A stretch of DNA of 64,000 nt from an uncultured Bacteroidales bacterium (GTDB lineage Bacteria > Bacteroidota > Bacteroidia > Bacteroidales > Bacteroidaceae). Below the pieces are notes generated by a model that was given only the letters and a program-made list of their open reading frames with translations, was not told the DNA's origin and did not search any database. The stretch is taken from the NCBI GenBank assembly GCA_902798615.1, contig CADBXL010000010.1:31428-95427 (forward strand), read 5' to 3'. Both the position numbers and the translations under genes were made by a program. This document shows positions 47,140 to 55,785 of this stretch, piece by piece (the first letter of the stretch is position 1; each line of letters starts with the position of its first letter).

Positions 47140-47242
47140 GGTGAATAAAATGAGACTGTTATGTTAAAGTTGTGAGGCGGAGTATAGGCGACTGACACTC
47201 CCAATAACATAACAATAAGCATTAATTTCAGGCTGATTCACC
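47140..47242. other. Nested-stem structured region
   Basis: Three nested pairings are visible: GGTGAAT (47140-47146) with ATTCACC (47236-47242), GTTATGTTA (47158-47166) with TAACATAAC (47205-47213), and GGAGT (47179-47183) with ACTCC (47197-47201). They form one extended 103-nt hairpin with internal loops, followed by CTATTTTG. It could be a small RNA or a decayed mobile end. Confidence 0.45.
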
Positions 47243-47351
47243 CTATTTTGTATGCTTGAAAAACGATGTAAAACGTGAAAACCACTCCAAAAACCATCTC
47301 ACAAGCTTAATACTGGCTTCAATGAGATTCTGCGGGAACTTTCAACTTCCT

Positions 47352-47443
47352 CCAATGTAAGTCCGTTCTAGGTCCGTTGTAAATCCGTTCTAAGTCCGTT
47401 CATCCTATAGTCCTAGGAGCGGACTCAGAGCGAGGGCATAGCG
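47352..47443. repeat. 11-bp phased palindromic array F
   Basis: CC at 47352, 47363, 47374, 47385 and 47396 in exact 11-bp steps, then a right arm with GCG at 47419, 47430 and 47441. Units are GTAAGTCCGTT, CTAGGTCCGTT, GTAAATCCGTT and CTAAGTCCGTT, the complement of the type in array E. The switch is longer and less regular than in the other arrays. It lies in the convergent spacer between asnS and the nitroreductase. Confidence 0.8.
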
Positions 47444-47540
47444 TTTCTACACCTGCGGTAACAAGTAACAGGTAACAATAAGGATTTCTGTGTAAACGTA
47501 TCTCATTTCTGACATAGTACCCCCGTCTGGATATGCTCTG

Positions 47541-47694
47541 TTGGGTGGGGATGATGCTAACGAGGTGCTGTGGCATAGTTGAAGGTATGGAAAGCGATGT
47601 AAGAAAAGAGCAAAGATAATCAAAAGGGCTGATACTTCATGTAAGTACCAGCCCTGAATTTATCTAATCAAAAAATTTTTTCCGGACAGCAATA
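47541..47694 (-). repeat. 150-bp dispersed 3' element with hairpin, copy 2
   Basis: Matches 19496-19646 from ATGATGCTAACGAGG (47551) through the GGGCTG...CAGCCC hairpin (47626-47654) to TCCGGACAGCAATA. On the minus strand it begins 17 nt after the nitroreductase stop, the same relative position as copy 1. The hairpin is nearly invariant while the flanks vary, as in a functional RNA terminator. Confidence 0.8.
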
Positions 47695-47710
47695 TTTCAA
47701 AATATGTAGT

Positions 47711-48229
47711 CTATTGCCAACTTACATTTTCCCATTTCAGTTTGTCCTCATTCTGTGGCTTGCGCTCATCAGCTTTGTGGCCAATGCCGATGATGCAGAG
47801 GCATGATAGATTCTCTGGAAGGGAGAGGATTTTCTGGATGGAAACATCGGCAGGAGTACCATCTTTGAGACCGCGAGCACGCATCTGTGCCCAACAAGAG
47901 CCGAGACCGAGGTCCTCTGCCTGATACTGCATAGAGATAGCTGCAATACTGCCGTCCTCTACCCAGCAATCGTTTTCTGAAGCATCACCAAGGACTGCGA
48001 TACAGACAGGGGCGGTAGCAAGGAATTGTCCGCCGAGATCCTTTGCAGTAGAAAGGGCTGCAATCTTCTCCTTGTCCTCTACCACTACGAACTGCCAATT
48101 ACGCTGGCCTTTAGATGTTGGTGACATGAGAGCTGAGCGGAGAATGAGTTTGATATCATCCTTACTTACAGCCTCTTCTGTGAACTTGCGGTGGCTACGA
48201 CGCATCTGCGCCAAATCTTTGAAATCCAT
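47711..48229 (-). CDS. Nitroreductase-family protein
   Basis: The 172-residue FMN-dependent oxidoreductase has the N-terminal MRRSHRKFTEEAVSKDDI, the conserved ALMSPTSKGQRNWQFVVVED and the C-terminal GLGSCWAQMRARG and IIGIGHKADERKP. Such enzymes reduce nitro compounds or quinones with NAD(P)H. The real substrate is unknown. It is monocistronic on the minus strand, divergent from the ATPase gene, and followed by a dispersed hairpin element. Confidence 0.93.
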   Translation of the reverse strand: MDFKDLAQMRRSHRKFTEEAVSKDDIKLILRSALMSPTSKGQRNWQFVVVEDKEKIAALSTAKDLGGQFLATAPVCIAVLGDASENDCWVEDGSIAAISMQYQAEDLGLGSCWAQMRARGLKDGTPADVSIQKILSLPENLSCLCIIGIGHKADERKPQNEDKLKWENVSWQ

Positions 48230-48411
48230 AGTTTGTTTATTTCTTTCTTGTTTTCAATTTTCAATTTGCGTGTGCAAAGATAGGCAAAAAAAACAAGAAA
48301 AACGAAAGAAAAAGCATGAAAGGCACTTTGGGCAGCATAAAAGATTGGTAAAAATTATCGTTTTATAAAAAATAATTACTATATTTGCAGTCGATAACTA
48401 AAACAAGGAGT

Positions 48412-49257
48412 ATGAAGTACGCAGACTATATTACAAAGATAGAAATCGATTCTCTTTGGAGCGGTAAGAAACACATTGTATGGTCGCTTGACCGTAGGGT
48501 GAATATACTTAGTGGCGTTAACGGTGTGGGTAAGAGCACCATATTAAATAAGGTAGTGACACCTCTGCGCCAGAAACTCGCCCCGGGTGGTGTGCTTGCT
48601 GCACTTGAGGAGAATGGTGTGCATCTTGATTTCTTCCCTGCTGATTCCGATATTATACGCTTTGATGTGATACGCTCTTTTGACCGTCCACTTATTAATT
48701 CTGAGATGGCAACAAAACTTGATTTCCAGATTGCCACAGAACTTGACCTTCAGCTCTTCAATCTCCAGCGCAGATACCTTGACTATCAGGTGAATCTCGG
48801 AAACAGGATGATTGCAGCCCTACAGGAAGGCAATGCCGATGAAGCTCAGAAACTGTCGAATGTGAAGGTGCATTTCCATAATGTGCTCGATGAATTGTAT
48901 GCCGAGACGGGCAAGAAAGTGATACGTACTGCCAATGAGATTCGTTTCTCGCAGGTGGGTGAGGAACTGACGGCATATCAGCTTTCAAGTGGTGAGAAGC
49001 AGATGCTCGTGATTCTGCTTACTGTACTTGTGGAGGACTCACAGCCTTACGTACTATTTATGGATGAGCCGGAGGTCAGTCTGCATGTGGATTGGCAGGA
49101 ACAGCTCATCGACCTTATAATGGATCTTAATCCTAATGTTCAGATTATCCTTACCACGCATTCTCCTGCCATGATATTGAATGGCTGGATAGACAGAGTG
49201 ACGGAGGTGAGTGAGATAGAAATTGACAATAAAGAGGTTAAGAAACTAAGAAATTAA
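48412..49257 (+). CDS. AAA/ABC-type ATPase, PARIS AriA-like
   Basis: The 281-residue protein begins at ATG 48412 after AAGGAG (48404-48409); the open frame from 48385 would cover the -7 box TATATTTG (48380-48387). Walker A is LSGVNGVGKSTILNKV (about 34-49), the ABC signature-like LSSGEKQMLVILLTVLV lies near 193, and Walker B is YVLFMDEPEVSLH. A terminal ITTHSPAM His loop is present. This is the OLD/AAA_15-21 group. With the DUF4435 gene 10 bp downstream it resembles AriA of PARIS anti-phage systems. It could also be a related non-defence pair. Confidence 0.85.
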   Translation: MKYADYITKIEIDSLWSGKKHIVWSLDRRVNILSGVNGVGKSTILNKVVTPLRQKLAPGGVLAALEENGVHLDFFPADSDIIRFDVIRSFDRPLINSEMATKLDFQIATELDLQLFNLQRRYLDYQVNLGNRMIAALQEGNADEAQKLSNVKVHFHNVLDELYAETGKKVIRTANEIRFSQVGEELTAYQLSSGEKQMLVILLTVLVEDSQPYVLFMDEPEVSLHVDWQEQLIDLIMDLNPNVQIILTTHSPAMILNGWIDRVTEVSEIEIDNKEVKKLRN

Positions 49258-49267
49258 GGGTTGACGG

Positions 49268-50284
49268 ATGGTAAAGTCATTGAAAATATCATCAAATTAT
49301 CTGAGTGCTGCTAATGCCATTCATGGAAAGAGGGCGAGACGGCGTATCGTAGCTTATGTGGAGAGTTACGACGATGTGCTATTCTGGCGTACCGTGCTCA
49401 GCGAATATGAGAATGAGACACGCTATTTTGAGGTCATGCTCCCAACGAGAAACACTTTGTCCAAGGGTAAGAAAAAGGCTATAATGTCTATGCTCAACGA
49501 AGGTGGGGGACGTGATATGATAGCCTGTGTTGATGCTGACTATGACTATCTGCTTCAGGGGATTACGGAAAACTCACGTGCGGTGATAGGATGCCCCTAC
49601 GTGTTTCATACATACGTATATGCCATTGAGAATTACCAATGTTATGCCCCTTCCTTGCATAATGTATGTGTGATGGCTACTCTAAACGATCATCATATCT
49701 TTGATTTCGTGTGGTTCATGACCCGTTATTCGGAAATAATATATCCTCTATTTGTCTGGAACATACTGCTTTATCGTCGTCATCAGTTTCATGATTTCAC
49801 TATGAGCGATATGAACGTGGTGATAGAGATGGGGAAGTTCTCGCTGGCAGATCCACAGGCGGCTCTCGACAAGTTGCAGCGTAAGGTGGACGTAAGATTA
49901 GCGGAGGTGCGTAGGAATCATCAAGGACTAAGGAAAGAGTATGAGGCACTTGAGAAGGAACTTGTGAGTCTTGGGGTTACTCCACAGACAACATATCTTT
50001 ATGTTCAGGGGCATCATCTGTTTGATAATGTGGTTGCTCCGCTTGTAGGTCGTGTGTGTGAGAGACTAAGGGTGGAACGTGAGACTGAGATACGCCAGAA
50101 GGCGTGTCATGTCACTCAGCGTCAGAATGAGCTTTCTGCCTATCAGCATTCACAAACCGATTCTTCTCAGATGATGAAGAAGAGTACGGGATATTTCCGC
50201 TCTGCACCTTTCCGCAAGTTGCAGGATGATATAGAAGCATTTCTGTCAGGGGCACGCTATCCTAATCTTGGTTTTACAGGGTAG
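49268..50284 (+). CDS. DUF4435/Toprim-like protein, PARIS AriB-like
   Basis: The 338-residue protein carries the DUF4435 pattern. Glu32 lies in AYVESYDDVLFW and the acidic cluster Asp89-x-Asp91-x-Asp93 in CVDADYDYL. These correspond to the metal-binding residues of Toprim nucleases. Later features are FHTYVYAIENYQCY and a long charged helix region at about 210-250. In PARIS, AriB is the Toprim effector released by the ATPase partner. The 10-bp gap to the ATPase gene implies one operon. A full E-DxD set argues that the nuclease is intact here. Confidence 0.82.
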   Translation: MVKSLKISSNYLSAANAIHGKRARRRIVAYVESYDDVLFWRTVLSEYENETRYFEVMLPTRNTLSKGKKKAIMSMLNEGGGRDMIACVDADYDYLLQGITENSRAVIGCPYVFHTYVYAIENYQCYAPSLHNVCVMATLNDHHIFDFVWFMTRYSEIIYPLFVWNILLYRRHQFHDFTMSDMNVVIEMGKFSLADPQAALDKLQRKVDVRLAEVRRNHQGLRKEYEALEKELVSLGVTPQTTYLYVQGHHLFDNVVAPLVGRVCERLRVERETEIRQKACHVTQRQNELSAYQHSQTDSSQMMKKSTGYFRSAPFRKLQDDIEAFLSGARYPNLGFTG

Positions 50285-50384
50285 TGGGGGATAGATAGAA
50301 AACTTGAATTTGTAAGAAAAAACGCCGAAAATCTAGTGATTTGTAATTTTTTTCGAAAAAGTAGATCATTTATATTGGCTATTT

Positions 50385-50416
50385 TTTGCTAATGTCGTAA
50401 TTTTTTACTAACTTTG
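50385..50416 (+). promoter_or_regulatory. Promoter of the oadGAB operon
   Basis: TTTG at 50385-50388, 20-nt spacer, TAACTTTG at 50409-50416. Both boxes and spacing fit the Bacteroidetes consensus. The oadG ATG is 110 bp downstream, so the leader is long. Confidence 0.75.
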
Positions 50417-50526
50417 TAGCGATTTTTGGCTCATATCGGCAATGTCTTGGGGACATGGGCTGTGGAGCAAATCACCTAAATAGATATTAGCAATATTCAC
50501 TATTCAGTAAACAATTTGGAATAAGT

Positions 50527-50790
50527 ATGGAAAACCTCGGATTAGGTTTAACCCTGATGGCTATCGGTATGGTGACAGTTTTTGCCATATTGCTTATTGT
50601 CATCAACTTGAGCAATGTGCTCATTAAAATCGTAAACAAAGTGTGCCCTGAGGAGGAAGCTCCTAAGAAGAAGGCTGCGCCGGCTGCGGCTCCTGCCAAG
50701 ATTGATGCTGCCGTAATGGACGTAATTAAGGCTACCGTAGCTCAGATTACAGGTGGAAAGGGTACAGTAACAAACGTAACAAAAGCCTAA
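50527..50790 (+). CDS. oadG: OadG-type decarboxylase gamma subunit
   Basis: The 87-residue membrane protein has one hydrophobic helix (about 5-32, LGLTLMAIGMVTVFAILLIVIN) and an Ala/Pro/Lys linker (EEEAPKKKAAPAAAPAK). It ends in a C-terminal segment, IDAAVMDVIKATVAQITGGKG. This is the OadG pattern; the subunit joins alpha and beta and may bind zinc. It is first in the oadG-oadA-oadB series, with 74 bp to oadA. Confidence 0.9.
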   Translation: MENLGLGLTLMAIGMVTVFAILLIVINLSNVLIKIVNKVCPEEEAPKKKAAPAAAPAKIDAAVMDVIKATVAQITGGKGTVTNVTKA

Positions 50791-50864
50791 CTTATTTGTT
50801 AAGCCAAACATTGTTTTGGCGGAAGATGTAAGGTGGAAAGAAAATAACAAATCACTATAAAACA

Positions 50865-52643
50865 ATGGCAAAAGAGATAAAATTCAGTTTGGTCTTTCGT
50901 GATATGTGGCAGAGTGCCGGAAAGTATCAGCCACGTGTTGACCAGCTTTTAAAGGTCGCTCCTGCTATCATCAAGATGGGATGTTTCGACCGTGTAGAAA
51001 CCAATGGCGGTGGCTTCGAGCAGGTCAACCTCCTCTATGGCGAGAACCCAAATATTGCAGTACGCAAGTGGACAAAGCCTTTCCATGAGGCTGGCATCCA
51101 GACTCACATGCTTGACCGTGCGCTCAACGCACTTCGCATGAGCCCATGTCCAAAGGACTTGCGTCGCCTCTTCTATAAGGTAAAGCACGTTCAGGGTACG
51201 GATATCACACGTATCTTCTGCGGTCTCAATGACCCACGTAACGTGATTCCTTCAATCAAGTATGCAAAGGAAGGTGGCATGATTGCTCAGGCTTCCCTTT
51301 GTATCACTCACTCTCCAATCCACACAGTAGAATACTACGTAAACCTTGCTAAGCAGTTCATCGATGCAGGTGCTGACGAGATCTGTCTGAAGGATATGGC
51401 TGGTATCGGCCGTCCTGAGACTCTCGGTAAGATAACCGCAGGTATCAAGGCTTACAAGGAGGATATCATCATTCAGTACCACTCTCACGCTGGTCCTGGC
51501 TTCAACATGGCAAGTATCCTTGAGGTTTGCCGTAATGGTTGTGACTATATTGATACAGCAGTTGCTCCTCTATCTTGGGGTACAGGTCATGCAGATATCA
51601 TCGCTGTTCAGGAGATGCTGAAGGATGCAGGCTTCAAGGTAAAGGAAATCAACATGGAGGCTTACATGGAGGTTCGTACTCAGATTCAGGAGATGATGGA
51701 CGACTTCCTCGGCTATTACATCCCTGCACAGAACCACCTCAACAACTCATTGCTCATCAAGCCAGGTCTTCCTGGTGGTATGATGGGTTCACTTATGACC
51801 GACCTTGAGGATAACCTCAAGTCACTCAACAAGTGGAAGGTTAAGAACAACCAGCCTGAGCTCACAACCGACCAGCTTCTCGTAAAGCTCTTCGACGAGG
51901 TTGCTTACGTATGGCCAAAGGTTGGATATCCATGTCTCGTAACCCCATTCTCTCAGTATGTTAAGAACCTCGCTCTTATGAACGTGATGCAGATGGAGAA
52001 GGGTAAGGAGCGTTGGTCAATGATTGCCGACAACATCTGGGATATGATTCTCGGTAAGTCTGGTAAGCTCGCAGGTCCTGTTGATCCTATCTTCGTTGAG
52101 ATGGCTAAGGCTGAGGGACGTGAGTTCATGACAACCGACCCACAGGAGAACTATCCTGACAACCTCGACGTATATCGTCAGAAGATGAAGGAGAACGGCT
52201 GGGATCTCGGCGAGGATGATGAGGAACTCTTCGAGTATGCTATGCACCCACAGCAGTATGAGGCATTCAAGAGCGGTAAGGCAAAGGCTGACTTCGAGGC
52301 TGACCTTGCTGAGCGTAAGGCAAAGAAGAATGCTCCGAAGGGTGATGCACAGCCTAAGACAATCACAGTTACCGTAAACGGTCAGAGCTATAAGGTTGAT
52401 ATCGCATACGGCGACAAGCCGGCAGCAGCTCCAGCAGCCGCAGCAGCACCAACAGGCGAAGGTCTTGAGGTTCTTGCTCCACTGGAGGGTAAGGCTTATA
52501 TGGTAAGCAACTCAAGTGAGACTCCAAAGAAGGTTGGCGATCATGTAGAGGAAGGTGACATTATCTGCTACATCGAGGCTATGAAGGTGTTCAACCGCAT
52601 CAAGGCTGAGAAGGCAGGTACTATCACAAGGACTATCGCGTAA
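50865..52643 (+). CDS. oadA: Oxaloacetate/methylmalonyl-CoA-type decarboxylase alpha subunit with biotin domain
   Basis: The 592-residue cytoplasmic subunit has an HMGL-like carboxyltransferase barrel at about 1-300 with SLVFRDMWQSAG, MGCFDRVETNGGG and the metal motif YHSHAGPGFNMAS. A conserved carboxylase domain at about 300-460 (NNSLLIKPGLPGGMMGS) follows. An Ala/Pro linker near 520-530 precedes a biotinyl domain with YIEAMKVFNRIKAE. The biotinylated Lys is in EAMKV, where most enzymes have EAMKM. It transfers carboxyl from oxaloacetate (or a related acid) to biotin. Confidence 0.94.
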   Translation: MAKEIKFSLVFRDMWQSAGKYQPRVDQLLKVAPAIIKMGCFDRVETNGGGFEQVNLLYGENPNIAVRKWTKPFHEAGIQTHMLDRALNALRMSPCPKDLRRLFYKVKHVQGTDITRIFCGLNDPRNVIPSIKYAKEGGMIAQASLCITHSPIHTVEYYVNLAKQFIDAGADEICLKDMAGIGRPETLGKITAGIKAYKEDIIIQYHSHAGPGFNMASILEVCRNGCDYIDTAVAPLSWGTGHADIIAVQEMLKDAGFKVKEINMEAYMEVRTQIQEMMDDFLGYYIPAQNHLNNSLLIKPGLPGGMMGSLMTDLEDNLKSLNKWKVKNNQPELTTDQLLVKLFDEVAYVWPKVGYPCLVTPFSQYVKNLALMNVMQMEKGKERWSMIADNIWDMILGKSGKLAGPVDPIFVEMAKAEGREFMTTDPQENYPDNLDVYRQKMKENGWDLGEDDEELFEYAMHPQQYEAFKSGKAKADFEADLAERKAKKNAPKGDAQPKTITVTVNGQSYKVDIAYGDKPAAAPAAAAAPTGEGLEVLAPLEGKAYMVSNSSETPKKVGDHVEEGDIICYIEAMKVFNRIKAEKAGTITRTIA

Positions 52644-52756
52644 GTAGCCTACCTTGGCCCTCCCAAATGGAGGGATGCGATATAGTTAGATATACATTAT
52701 TAATTAACATATAATAATAGATAGCCAAGCCTTTTTTAGCGAAAAAGATGTATAAA

Positions 52757-52790
52757 ACATCCTTCCCTTTGGGAAGGCTTGGTTAGGCTT
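52757..52790 (+). repeat. 34-bp leader repeat before oadB
   Basis: Identical to 45318-45351. Contains CCTTCCC-TTT-GGGAAGG and ends 5 nt before the oadB ATG. The segment before it (AGCCAAGCCTTTTTTAGC, about 52724) is a further partial inverted match. It probably folds in the oadA-oadB mRNA. Confidence 0.8.
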
Positions 52791-52795
52791 GAATT

Positions 52796-54055
52796 ATGGA
52801 AATATTACAGAAAATATGGGAAATGACCGCGTTCTCGCAGACTGGCGGTGACTGGTCATTCCTTCTGATGATTCTCATAGCATTCGTGCTTCTTTATCTG
52901 GGAATCGTAAAGAAATATGAGCCTCTGCTGCTTATCCCAATCGGATTCGGCGTACTTCTCGCCAACTTCCCAGGCGGTGGCATGGGTGTTACAACCGTTA
53001 CCTCTGAGGGATTCATCCCTGATGGCAATGGTGGTTTCCTCCTCGATGCAGCTGGCAACAAGGAAGTAATTTGGGATATGCCTCTCCATAAGATTGCGCA
53101 TGACCTCGGTCTCATGAACTTCATCTATTACATGTGCATCAAGACAGGTTTCATACCACCTATAATCTTCATGGGTGTGGGTGCGTTGACAGATTTCGGT
53201 CCTATGCTCCGTAACCTCCGCCTCTCAATCTTTGGTGCAGGTGCTCAGTTCGGTATCTTTGCAGTTCTTCTTGCTGCCCTCGCAATGGGCTTCACTCCAC
53301 AGCAGGCAGCATCTCTCGGTATCATTGGCGGTGCTGACGGTCCTACGGCTATCTTCACCACTATCAAGCTCGCTCCAGAGCTTCTCGGTCCTATCGCCAT
53401 AGCTGCTTATTCTTACATGGCTCTCGTGCCTGTTATCATACCTCTCGTTGTAAAGGCTCTCTGCTCAAAGAAGGAGCTGATGATCAACATGAAGGAGCAG
53501 GACAAGAAGTATCCTAACAAGACCGAAATCAAGAACCTCCGCGTGCTGAAGATTCTCTTCCCAATAACCGTAACTACCGTTGTGGCTCTGCTTGTTCCAA
53601 CAGCTGTGAGCCTCGTAGGTATGCTGATGTTCGGTAATCTTATCAAGGAACTTGGTAGTATGACAAGTCGTCTGTTCGATACTGCGTCTAACGCTATCAT
53701 GAACACGGCAACCATCTTCCTCGGTCTCTCTGTTGGTGCTACAATGACAGCTGAGGCTTTCCTCAACCTCCAGACAATAGGTATCGTTGTAGGTGGATTC
53801 CTTGCATTCGCACTCTCTATCGCAGCTGGTATTTGCATGGTGAAGATTTTCAACCTCTTTGTTAAGAAGAAGGTTAATCCGCTGGTTGGCGCAACAGGTC
53901 TGAGTGCCGTTCCTATGGCTTCTCGTGTGGCTAACGACATCGCTACGCAGTATGACCCAAAGAACCACGTGCTCAATTACTGTATGGCAAGTAACATCTC
54001 AGGTGTTATCGGTTCTGCCGTTGCCGCAGGTGTGCTTATCTCATTCCTTCAGTAA
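52796..54055 (+). CDS. oadB: Sodium-pumping decarboxylase beta subunit
   Basis: The 419-residue integral membrane protein decarboxylates carboxybiotin and exports sodium ions. It has about nine to eleven hydrophobic segments, starting FLLMILIAFVLLYLGIV. The sodium-site motif is GIIGGADGPTAIFTT, with its Asp. The C-terminal half contains GLSAVPMASRVANDIATQYDP and ends with a helix. Its start follows oadA by 152 bp, with a hairpin repeat immediately before. With OadG and OadA it completes a Na+ pump that couples acid decarboxylation to sodium-motive force. Confidence 0.95.
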   Translation: MEILQKIWEMTAFSQTGGDWSFLLMILIAFVLLYLGIVKKYEPLLLIPIGFGVLLANFPGGGMGVTTVTSEGFIPDGNGGFLLDAAGNKEVIWDMPLHKIAHDLGLMNFIYYMCIKTGFIPPIIFMGVGALTDFGPMLRNLRLSIFGAGAQFGIFAVLLAALAMGFTPQQAASLGIIGGADGPTAIFTTIKLAPELLGPIAIAAYSYMALVPVIIPLVVKALCSKKELMINMKEQDKKYPNKTEIKNLRVLKILFPITVTTVVALLVPTAVSLVGMLMFGNLIKELGSMTSRLFDTASNAIMNTATIFLGLSVGATMTAEAFLNLQTIGIVVGGFLAFALSIAAGICMVKIFNLFVKKKVNPLVGATGLSAVPMASRVANDIATQYDPKNHVLNYCMASNISGVIGSAVAAGVLISFLQ

Positions 54056-54082
54056 TCACATAGCTGAAATATAGACAAAAAT

Positions 54083-54120
54083 AAAACCAGTACCTCAAAT
54101 CGGGGTACTGGTTTTATTTT
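54083..54120 (+). terminator. Rho-independent terminator after oadB
   Basis: AAAACCAGTACC (54083-54094) and GGTACTGGTTTT (54104-54115) are a perfect 12-bp pair with a 9-nt loop, followed by ATTTT. It begins 28 nt after the oadB stop. Confidence 0.92.
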
Positions 54121-54314
54121 GGGTTTTATGCTTTTACTTTACACCTTATATTTTATTCTCGGCTCATCCGACATTTCGTGTGATGCGGCAGTCGGAAGCG
54201 AGTATAAGACAGGACATCGTGTTTTTCCGGAGAAACAGAATATCCGAAATGCTATGTTTCAAGCACTTCGGATATCACCTTATACTTTTATTCTTTCTAC
54301 TTTCTACCTTACTC

Positions 54315-54986
54315 TTATTTCAAAAGTCCAGCCTTTTCGAGAATAGGAATGATATGTGGAGCAAGCATACGTTTCACTTTCTTTCCTTCTGAGAGATATT
54401 CGAGATATAGTTTACCGTCTTTGATGATGTTTTTGTCCATCATTTCGTCTATCATCTCGTCATCAATCATTCGGGTGTCTATATTTCCCTTTTTGTCTGC
54501 ACCAGAGGAAATCACGTAGCACACTATCTTGTCTGCATTGTCAGCAGTAACAGATAGCCTACCAATAGTTCCAAGCATAAATCCTGCAGATGTCATTTCC
54601 TGCAGTATTTTCTTATTTATAATTGGATGTGTAAATATTAGTCCATGCTCATTGAAACGCTTTGCCTTTGTAAAAGCGTGGCAAATTGATAATTTGTCAT
54701 GCTTAATGTTATGGAGGTTCAGAAATGCGGTATCTGCCTGCATCACAATGAATGCTTCTTTTTTCAGAATATTGTCTAAATCTTTGTTTCCTGTGGTCAG
54801 ATTATAGTCGTTACCTTCCCACCAGAATTTCTGATTTCTACGATTTTTCTTGCAATATACCGTATCTAATTTTTCCCAATGGTCATCAATAAAGTCTTCG
54901 TAGGATTTACAGTATTTGTATCGTCCTTGGGCAGAAATGGTAATAGATACCAATGCTGCAAAGACGTATATTATCAATCTTTTCAT
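54315..54986 (-). CDS. Exported protein of unknown function
   Basis: The start MKRLIIYVFAALVSITISAQ is a signal peptide, so I use 54986 and not the open-frame ATG at 55022. The 223-residue product has no domain I can name. Visible features are Lys/Asp-rich repeated stretches, a WWEGNDYNLTTGNKDLDNIL region, and a terminal EYLSEGKKVKRMLAPHIIPILEKAGLLK helix pair. It starts 39 bp downstream of the NigD-like gene's stop in the same orientation, suggesting one transcript. Confidence 0.75.
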   Translation of the reverse strand: MKRLIIYVFAALVSITISAQGRYKYCKSYEDFIDDHWEKLDTVYCKKNRRNQKFWWEGNDYNLTTGNKDLDNILKKEAFIVMQADTAFLNLHNIKHDKLSICHAFTKAKRFNEHGLIFTHPIINKKILQEMTSAGFMLGTIGRLSVTADNADKIVCYVISSGADKKGNIDTRMIDDEMIDEMMDKNIIKDGKLYLEYLSEGKKVKRMLAPHIIPILEKAGLLK

Positions 54987-55025
54987 AACAAACACTTTTA
55001 CCTTACACTTTCTGCTTTCCACTCA

Positions 55026-55730
55026 TTACTGAGCGTAATTGAAAGCTGAACGAGAAACTTTTATCGTATTTGACTTTACGCCTTCTGTCTCGAATGTAAC
55101 GGCTACAGAGTCGTTGCCAGGGATATTGAGCTTGGAAATATCGAAAGAGTAGCCAAATGCACCTAAATCATAAGTTGTGCCCTTCTTTGTGTGACGGTTG
55201 TATAGCATCGTGAACGTAACGGCATTATCCGCAGTACTTGTAACACAGAGATTAGCGTTAGGCGAAATAGCATTTAAGCCATCTACAGAGAATTCTGCTT
55301 TGAAGATAGCGTTCAGATAGCCGTTTGCCAACCAGCAGTTATCGAGGTTACTTATTGCAAATATGCTATCTTCTTGGGTTATGCCAGCCTTGTCAGCTTC
55401 TTCCTTGCTAATAAAAGGTGTCTCTATGAGGTATGTGCCTTTTTCCACTTCTGCATTTCGAATAACGCTGATGTTGTTGGTGGTGGTCACATCATCTTCG
55501 TAGAAACTTACTTCGAAGTAAACACGCTTGTGATTGCCGTAATCTGCGATGCTTGATGCTGAAGGATATACTATCAAGCCATCGTCACTAACCAGTTTGT
55601 AGTTGGGGTATGAACCAATGACGGTAAAGTAGCCGGCTATCATCTGCTGACGCTTTGTATCGTCTAAACTACAGGATGCCAATCCTGATAGTACGGCACA
55701 TAAGAATGCCATGAAATAGATTTTTTTCAT
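55026..55730 (-). CDS. NigD-like lipoprotein
   Basis: The 234-residue lipoprotein (lipobox GLASCS) has the NigD layout. An N-terminal small beta domain (AGYFTVIGSYPNYKLVSDDG) is followed by a region with RVYFEVSFYEDDVTT, and a C-terminal beta domain ends with GAFGYSFDISKLNIPGNDSVAVTFET. NigD-like proteins are envelope proteins of Bacteroidales whose role is not well established. The neighbouring exported unknown is co-oriented. A -7 box is visible upstream. Confidence 0.82.
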   Translation of the reverse strand: MKKIYFMAFLCAVLSGLASCSLDDTKRQQMIAGYFTVIGSYPNYKLVSDDGLIVYPSASSIADYGNHKRVYFEVSFYEDDVTTTNNISVIRNAEVEKGTYLIETPFISKEEADKAGITQEDSIFAISNLDNCWLANGYLNAIFKAEFSVDGLNAISPNANLCVTSTADNAVTFTMLYNRHTKKGTTYDLGAFGYSFDISKLNIPGNDSVAVTFETEGVKSNTIKVSRSAFNYAQ

Positions 55731-55785
55731 TTTTGTTTTGTTATTTTTGTTGATATACCAATTAATGTCTTTGTTAACCGAAACG

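Noticed and set aside
47158-47213. Integron attC site
   Set aside because: The GTTATGTTA/TAACATAAC pair lacks the GTTRRRY/RYYYAAC core boxes in the right places, and no integrase is present.
48412-50284. Retron or toxin-antitoxin pair
   Set aside because: No reverse transcriptase or antitoxin-like gene; the ATPase and DUF4435 motifs fit a PARIS/OLD-like pair better.
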